Below are positions 58,686 through 64,000 of a DNA stretch of 64,000 nt, piece by piece (positions within the stretch are counted from its first letter, which is position 1; every line of letters begins with the position of its first letter). The position numbers were made by a program, and so were the translations under genes. The notes beneath the pieces are model-generated. The model had not been told where the DNA came from. It searched no databases and saw only the letters and a list, made by a program, of their open reading frames with translations. The stretch comes from Podospora bellae-mahoneyi (taxonomy: Eukaryota > Ascomycota > Sordariomycetes > Sordariales > Podosporaceae): NCBI RefSeq assembly GCF_035222275.1, contig NC_085884.1, forward strand, positions 1,922,001 through 1,986,000. The letters are read 5' to 3'.

Positions 58686-60470
58686 TTAACGACTCCTCCG
58701 GCTTCCAACACAGCTAATGCTATCGCTGGGCGCAATGCTGTCAGCATCATCATCGTCGTCGTCCTCCCCATAGCGAGCGCGACTGCTTCTTCCACTGCTC
58801 CGGGGAAGTGGCGCATGGCGGGCTGAATAGTATGCACCAGCTCGATTATCGCGGGGGTAGGTGGCCTCGCGAGCTGAGAGATACGGCGGTGCCCTCCCAC
58901 TTGCGAGGAGCGGGTCGCGCGCCGACGTATACGGAGAAGCCCGGCTATCTGAGAATGGGATGTGACGGGCTGAGCCATAAATCTCCTCCCGGCTGTATCC
59001 TCGAGGATTGTCGCTAACCTTGTATGTTGTTGTGGTTACACGACTGCCCGATTTTGAGTGCGAGACAGGATGTGATGACGGCAGATAAGCATCCGCCGGC
59101 GATGCGCGGAGCGTATTACTGGACCTTTGGCTGCGCGAAGACACGTAGCTATCCCGTTCTGGGCCATCATACGTATACCCACGTTGGACAATGGGCGGAT
59201 GTTTGGAGGACTTGGAGCTCACATAACCGCGGTACTCGGGCTCCCCGAGAAGATATGGCTCGCGGTTGTTGGATGCTTCACTGCGTGGGCGTACAGAAGC
59301 CCGCGAACGAGGTATTGAGTGACGGCCCCGCGCATCGTCATAGGCGCCATCCACATCTCTGCTCTTCGGCGAGGTGACTTGGGTATATCGAGCAACGTAG
59401 TCTGGCCCTTGCCTCCGATAATCGAGACCGGAACCATACTCGTCAGAATACTGCCCCTTATCCGCGGGCCGCTCCGTGTCCAAATACCGGCCTTTGCGAT
59501 CCAAATAGCTGTCATACTTGTCCGGGAAGGTGGAGCGGCGGCTGAAAGGGGGGGCATCATAGTCGTCGTGCGCCGAAGCACGGGTGCGGTCGCCCCTGAC
59601 CATGTTGTAGGTGAGAGCAGCTCCGGCGGCAACGCCAGCAACCCCGAGCAAAGTTCCGACCACAGCGCCGGCACTTAGTCCGGTGGAGTTCTCCCTGGCC
59701 GAGGCAGCCGGTTTGTAGTTGGAAGTGCCCGTCGTGACACTGCGCTTCAATCCTGCCGCGGGGGGAGGAGGCCTTCTCACGTCGTGGTCGTCGCCGTGGT
59801 GGTCGTCCTCGTCGTTGTAGTCTCCGATCTCTAATTCTTCTTCTTCGTAGTCGTGGTAGCTCAGCGAGCGTCGTGGATCAGCCCGGGGTGGGCCGCTGTA
59901 CGCAGAACTGGCACCAGCAGGGGCGGGTCGTGACGAGCCTGCCACGTCGAAATTCCAGGTCAATATACGGCCTGCTTCTTCGTCGGTTGACCGTGTGCGC
60001 CGGACAGTCGAGCCGCTGTAGTATGGAGGGTAGTCGAGAGGGGGCTGGTACACAATCTCCATGATGTTGCAATCCAAGTCACTTATAACCACGCGGGTCC
60101 CGCCACTGTGCGTTGTCGCCCGGTGGGCAGACGCGCCACTGGCCGCCGGGTAGGCCTCGGCAGGGTGGCGCAAGTATGATGTGTCCCGAAGATCGGGATT
60201 AGCCCGAAATGCAAACTCAAAGGCTTCGTCAGCCGCGCCCGGCGAGGGAGCGCTGACCGCTATGCGTGAGCGCCTCAGGGGCCGGTCTCTGCTTGCGACC
60301 ACCTGGCGGAGCTGGAAAACTGGATCCCGTTCTGAATTGCCAAATGTAACCGACGGGAAGTGCCCGCGCTCTGTGCTGATATGTCGGAGGCCCAGTGGTT
60401 CAACAATGGCGGAATAGAAAGACAACGATGAGGAGAGGTCCTCCACCTCGAGGAAAGGGAGTTGGGGCAT
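58686..60470 (-). CDS. VOC/glyoxalase-fold protein with predicted membrane segment and Arg/Ser/Tyr-rich tail
   Basis: A single exon encodes 594 aa. Residues 1-145 match the vicinal-oxygen-chelate fold: LEVEDLSSSLSFYSAIVEPLG opening, FQLRQVV, a central AFEFAF helix, and the closing VISDLDCNIMEIVYQPP strand. Fold members include glyoxalase I and dioxygenases, but the metal ligands are not obvious, so no reaction is proposed. Residues about 200-235 are acidic and His-rich. Residues 264-289 (AGAVVGTLLGVAGVAAGAAL) are a Gly/Ala-rich hydrophobic segment, probably membrane-inserting. The last 300 residues are disordered and rich in Arg, Ser, Tyr and Asp. The reading frame is long, uninterrupted and GC-rich, which supports a real gene. 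Confidence 0.85.
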   Translation of the reverse strand: MPQLPFLEVEDLSSSLSFYSAIVEPLGLRHISTERGHFPSVTFGNSERDPVFQLRQVVASRDRPLRRSRIAVSAPSPGAADEAFEFAFRANPDLRDTSYLRHPAEAYPAASGASAHRATTHSGGTRVVISDLDCNIMEIVYQPPLDYPPYYSGSTVRRTRSTDEEAGRILTWNFDVAGSSRPAPAGASSAYSGPPRADPRRSLSYHDYEEEELEIGDYNDEDDHHGDDHDVRRPPPPAAGLKRSVTTGTSNYKPAASARENSTGLSAGAVVGTLLGVAGVAAGAALTYNMVRGDRTRASAHDDYDAPPFSRRSTFPDKYDSYLDRKGRYLDTERPADKGQYSDEYGSGLDYRRQGPDYVARYTQVTSPKSRDVDGAYDDARGRHSIPRSRASVRPRSEASNNREPYLLGEPEYRGYVSSKSSKHPPIVQRGYTYDGPERDSYVSSRSQRSSNTLRASPADAYLPSSHPVSHSKSGSRVTTTTYKVSDNPRGYSREEIYGSARHIPFSDSRASPYTSARDPLLASGRAPPYLSAREATYPRDNRAGAYYSARHAPLPRSSGRSSRARYGEDDDDDDADSIAPSDSISCVGSRRSR

Positions 60471-62663
60471 TTTACACGGGGGAGAAGGGGTGAGGGGATC
60501 CAGGGCGGTTGTGCCTCAGCGGAAAGGCAGCAGCCTTCGGCAAGAGCACAATGACAAGGAGCCCTGTGTGATGAGTGTGGTGGTGCAACGCGACGGCGGC
60601 AGCAATAGGCCGGCAAACGGTCGAACTGCGTGCCCAAAACAGCCTTGGGGGTGTGATGCTGTGGTGTTCAGGGCGCTGTGGCGTGACGAGGCAAGATGGC
60701 AGGGATTGTTCTGTGAGCTGGTATCCAAGCAAGCGCTGCCACGGGGATGACCATCACCAAAAGAGGCCCAAGTTTCCAGCCCAGCTGCCCGTTTGACTCT
60801 TCTCAGGAATGGTGTAGAACTTGGGCTCTTGGAGCGGAGGGGGAGAACAACTGTGAAGATGATATTCGCGCTCTGCAAAACGTTGCTCAGCTCGCTTGGT
60901 TTGAGTGGAACGCTGGACAATTTGGCAACAACGGCAATGTGTGCGTCGCCAGTCGGATCCATGCGACGCAGCACAGCTCAAGACTACTTGGAGGAAAGGG
61001 CCACAGGGCATGGGAATTATGGGGTACGAAAGGGCTGGCAAAACGGTGCCCAACCTCGAACGGGCAGCGATAGGGAGACATGCCCCGCAGTTGTGGTGCT
61101 CCTGACGCAAGTGGTTGACAGGGTCTCCAGATCTGAAAGATGGTGAGGGCTATCTTGAGACAAGGTGAAGTTCGTCCCCACTAGGAACTGCAGAACCGGG
61201 CAATTCAAAGCAACCTGGTTGGCTTGAGGCTTCGAAAGATCCTATCCTGCGAGTGGACGCTGAGCCACACCATCTTGTTGCAACAAGTATGCCATCCCTC
61301 GAGGATAGGAGAAGGCTCAATGGAAAAGTGACAGGGCTCAGCCGGCAGGCTGTGGCAGTCTATTTTTCAAGACTGGACCATCCTATAGGTTGCTAAGAGG
61401 ATGCCACTCTGAGATAGGTCCGCGGTGGTTACTTAAGCAAACCGTCAGGCTGTGTTCTGCTCTCCAGAGCTGATGACCTGCATTCATACCCCGAGCCAGA
61501 TGGCGGCCTCTTGTGGCGACGGAATTGGCAAACTGACAGAATTGTTCGATCGGCTGGTCATGTTTTGTGGTCATGATAATCTTGAACCCCGACTGGTTAT
61601 GAGGCCCTGCGAGGAGGCGGGGAAAGAAAACAGAGAGAAGTTGTGGTGCTTACGATGAGCCAATCATAGAGACCGCAACACTCGGAGCCAAGAACTGGTA
61701 CCTGGATCTGAGTGGTCTGGGGAGCCAAGACGGATTGACTGGAATACGGCCCCGCGTGAGGCCGCCATTTGGTGCGGGGCCGATGAAGCGTGATTGCTGT
61801 TCGGAACTGTGCTGAGCGCCTATGAGGGAGCGGCCAGTATGGGAATGCAGTACAGATGCCGGGCGTCATGCGGCACTGCATTGATATGGCTCAGTGAAGG
61901 TGGCTGTTCCTGTACGAGGAGGTAGATAGGTAGGTGCTTGGCTGCCTTTCAGTTGTCCCGGAGCACACTGAAATATAGTCGAGATTAGCGGGCGGCCAAC
62001 CAAACTTGAAGCAAATCAACATATCAAACTAATCACGCATGAATTTGAACACAAGGTCTCGAAGACAACCGGTCAGGCAACTCCCACATCGCATTATGCT
62101 ACCACAAAATCTTGACTATTCCACCAGGACGCAAACACCTCTCATACCACACCATCAACATTGTGCCCTGCTTCGTTCTGTCTGACTACTGCCACCACCA
62201 AGGCCTCCCTGCCGTTCGGTAATTCCGCTTCTCGAAGCCTAGAATAGGGGATATCTGTCACCGATCGAAGTGCCGCTTACCACGGCGCCGAAGTGGGGTT
62301 AGTATGAATGAGGGGGTATGAATGTGTAAAAATAGGTTGCTTGAGTAAATAAAAGAGTAAAGGAAAAAGGTAAGAAAGGCAGGCTATGAAATAGGGGATA
62401 TGTGAGCCAAGTTGAAGTGGCACCACGCGACGACGAAAGCGTCTTGGATCCGTTGTTGAATGCCCCATGTTTTGGTTGCAAAAACACCGACAGCTCAAGC
62501 ACAGACGACCCAAGTTCCGGTTGACAGTGATCGTTCACCGTGATGTTGTATCACGGAATAGATCATTGCGACCGCAGCTCCCCACCTTGTGAGACGGAGA
62601 GACCGACAGATCTTTTCATCCTGGACCCCAATTTCATGCCCGCGTTGTTGTCGGCAGGACTGA
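60471..62663. other. Intergenic region, 2.2 kb
   Basis: Lies between the start of the VOC gene and the stop of nep1. Many short open frames on both strands overlap (for example around 60754-61146) and none has a recognisable domain or splice-supported extension. It probably contains the VOC gene promoter and leader. I see no RNA gene. Confidence 0.45.
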
Positions 62664-63914
62664 TTATAGAATGTCCCAGCAGTCCTCGGCGGCGTGGCAG
62701 AACTTGCTGCAGGCAACACTGGCTGAAAGGCTGTAGTTGCTGATCGAAATCTTCTCGTCCACATATGCGTCGGCAAAGTTGTCGGCGCCCTTGGCCATGG
62801 CACCAACAAACACGCAGATGCTCTCGTCATCGCCGAGGGTGTCGACATAGTCGCGCACACGAACCAGAGGGGCCTCGAAACTGAGCGTGACCTTCCGGCA
62901 GTTGGGCGGAAGATGATCGGTGATGGGGTTCTGAATCACCTTGAGAAGCTTCTCCTGCGAGTTGGCGCCCTTGATGGAAAGGCGGTGCAGCAGCTGCACC
63001 ATCAGACCAGCGAAGCGTTTGAAGGTGCGCGGGATGCGAACAGAGGGGGACACCTCGATCAGAACACCCTTGGCTGTTTGAATATAGATTTGGAGTTTCC
63101 CTGCCTTGTTCACCGGCGAGTCAAGAAGGGTCAATAGGCACTGCGAAACACACGGCATCTGTCAGCAAAAGGAACAGTCTGCAAATGTGAGCCGTGGTAT
63201 GTTCAAACCTGATGAGTGATATCTGGACGGGCATCACTGATGTCCCTGTTCATCTTGCGCATGACGCCAATGTGTTCGTCGCTGTTGAGCAAGGAGTACT
63301 TATCCTCCCTTTGCATGCCCATACGACCAGCACCGCCGTGCGAGGCCTTGTAGGTTTCGAGGCTGGCATTAGAGAGGACGACGATAAGGCGCTTGGTGTT
63401 CTTGTCGGTTGGGGGGATAGGCACATGCTGCTCAGCAACCAGCTGCGGCAGGGCTGGAGGAGGCAACGACTGGGTACCTGTCATGTTGGATTGCCTGGTC
63501 AGAACACCGTAATTTGTTGAAAAAAAGGACTTCTGCACAGGAAGGCTTGTGGCTGCCGATCTGGTGTTGGCAATAGTCTCCAAACAGATTGTTTGATGGC
63601 TCTCAAGTTCAGTTGTGAAATAGAGAAAAAATGGGATGCCCGCTGTTCGAGGGGAGACCCGGCAGTAGCTGGGCTCAACGAATCGAAACACCTGACTGGA
63701 AGTGGGGTCGTGCCAGAACCGGCCATCACGGCCATCTACCTATCTTGCGTGCTTGCCAAATGTCGCTCCAAAGTCGCAGAGACCGCAGAGACAAAAAAAG
63801 AAATCACCAATAGAGGACGCCGTCCACTGGCAGAACAGAGATAGCCATCAAAGGTGTGGCAATGGGAGACTTACGGGGCCGCTTGCCAGCACGGTACTCG
63901 GGGGAGGAAGACAT
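62664..63914 (-). CDS. nep1: rRNA pseudouridine N1-methyltransferase NEP1/EMG1
   Basis: Nep1 is a SPOUT-fold enzyme that methylates a pseudouridine of 18S rRNA and is needed for 40S subunit assembly. Exons are 63914-63875, 63477-63209 and 63140-62664, total 261 aa. The first exon gives [14 protein letters not shown], a basic nuclear-type start. Then come [12 protein letters not shown], the conserved [57 protein letters not shown] and the C-terminal knot [21 protein letters not shown]. Intron 1 is 397 bp, long for this locus, and intron 2 has a GTTTGA donor. Its acceptor overlaps an in-frame ATG at 63487 that could start a shorter form. Confidence 0.95.
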
Positions 63915-64000
63915 GTCCTGTGGTGTATAGGCCGAACAGTGATGGGTTGATCTTAAGAAATGGAGAGGAGAACGGCGAGCGTGGCAATGGAGGTAAGTAA

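Noticed and set aside
60754-61146. Frames of 117-118 codons between the VOC and nep1 genes
   Set aside because: Mutually overlapping on both strands and without recognisable sequence; likely chance in GC-balanced DNA.

Overview
The window looks like a piece of a filamentous ascomycete genome (probably Sordariomycetes) with a two-compartment layout. The evidence is 50-80 bp GT-AG introns with CTAAC/CTGAC-type branch sites, fungal-type histone genes carrying introns, fungal versions of ATG4, JJJ1, SQS1 and NEP1, and long AT-rich blocks with the C-to-T decay typical of repeat-induced point mutation (RIP). The species cannot be named from the sequence alone.

Left compartment (1 to about 29,340): AT-rich repeat DNA with no intact host gene. 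Positions 1-9732 are featureless AT-rich sequence. Positions 9738-17250 hold a complete but RIP-damaged Ty3/gypsy LTR retrotransposon on the minus strand. It has 382-bp LTRs, a 5-bp target duplication, a gag with CCHC knuckle, and protease, RT, RNase H and integrase ending in a chromodomain. It also carries unexpected cargo at its 3' end: a spliced gene on the opposite strand encoding a Cys-cluster plus coiled-coil protein, and two tandem tRNA-like cassettes. Positions 17415-28398 are a nested repeat cluster: two nearly unmutated, inversely oriented solo LTRs, an older RIP-decayed LTR and gypsy body on the plus strand, and three pogo/Fot-like DNA transposons with TA target duplications and related but diverged terminal iterons.

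Right compartment (about 29,340 to 64,000): balanced composition and dense genes. In order: an unknown 1038-aa protein (-); an amino-acid permease with many introns and apparent reading-frame damage (+); KGD2, the E2 of 2-oxoglutarate dehydrogenase (-); the complex I LYR subunit NDUFB9/B22 (+); histone H2A (-) and histone H2B (+) as a divergent pair; SQS1 G-patch/R3H protein (-); ATG4 autophagy protease (+); JJJ1 J-protein (-); an SPX-RING ubiquitin ligase (+); cystathionine gamma-synthase (-); a VOC/glyoxalase-fold protein with a predicted membrane segment (-); and NEP1/EMG1 rRNA methyltransferase (-). These are mostly housekeeping genes. Several neighbours share functions: KGD2 and NDUFB9 are divergent mitochondrial genes, H2A/H2B are a histone pair, and SQS1, JJJ1 and NEP1 act in ribosome biogenesis.

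Exon structures were worked out by hand from splice motifs and frame. For every completed model the exon lengths sum to a multiple of three. Nothing was checked against a database.
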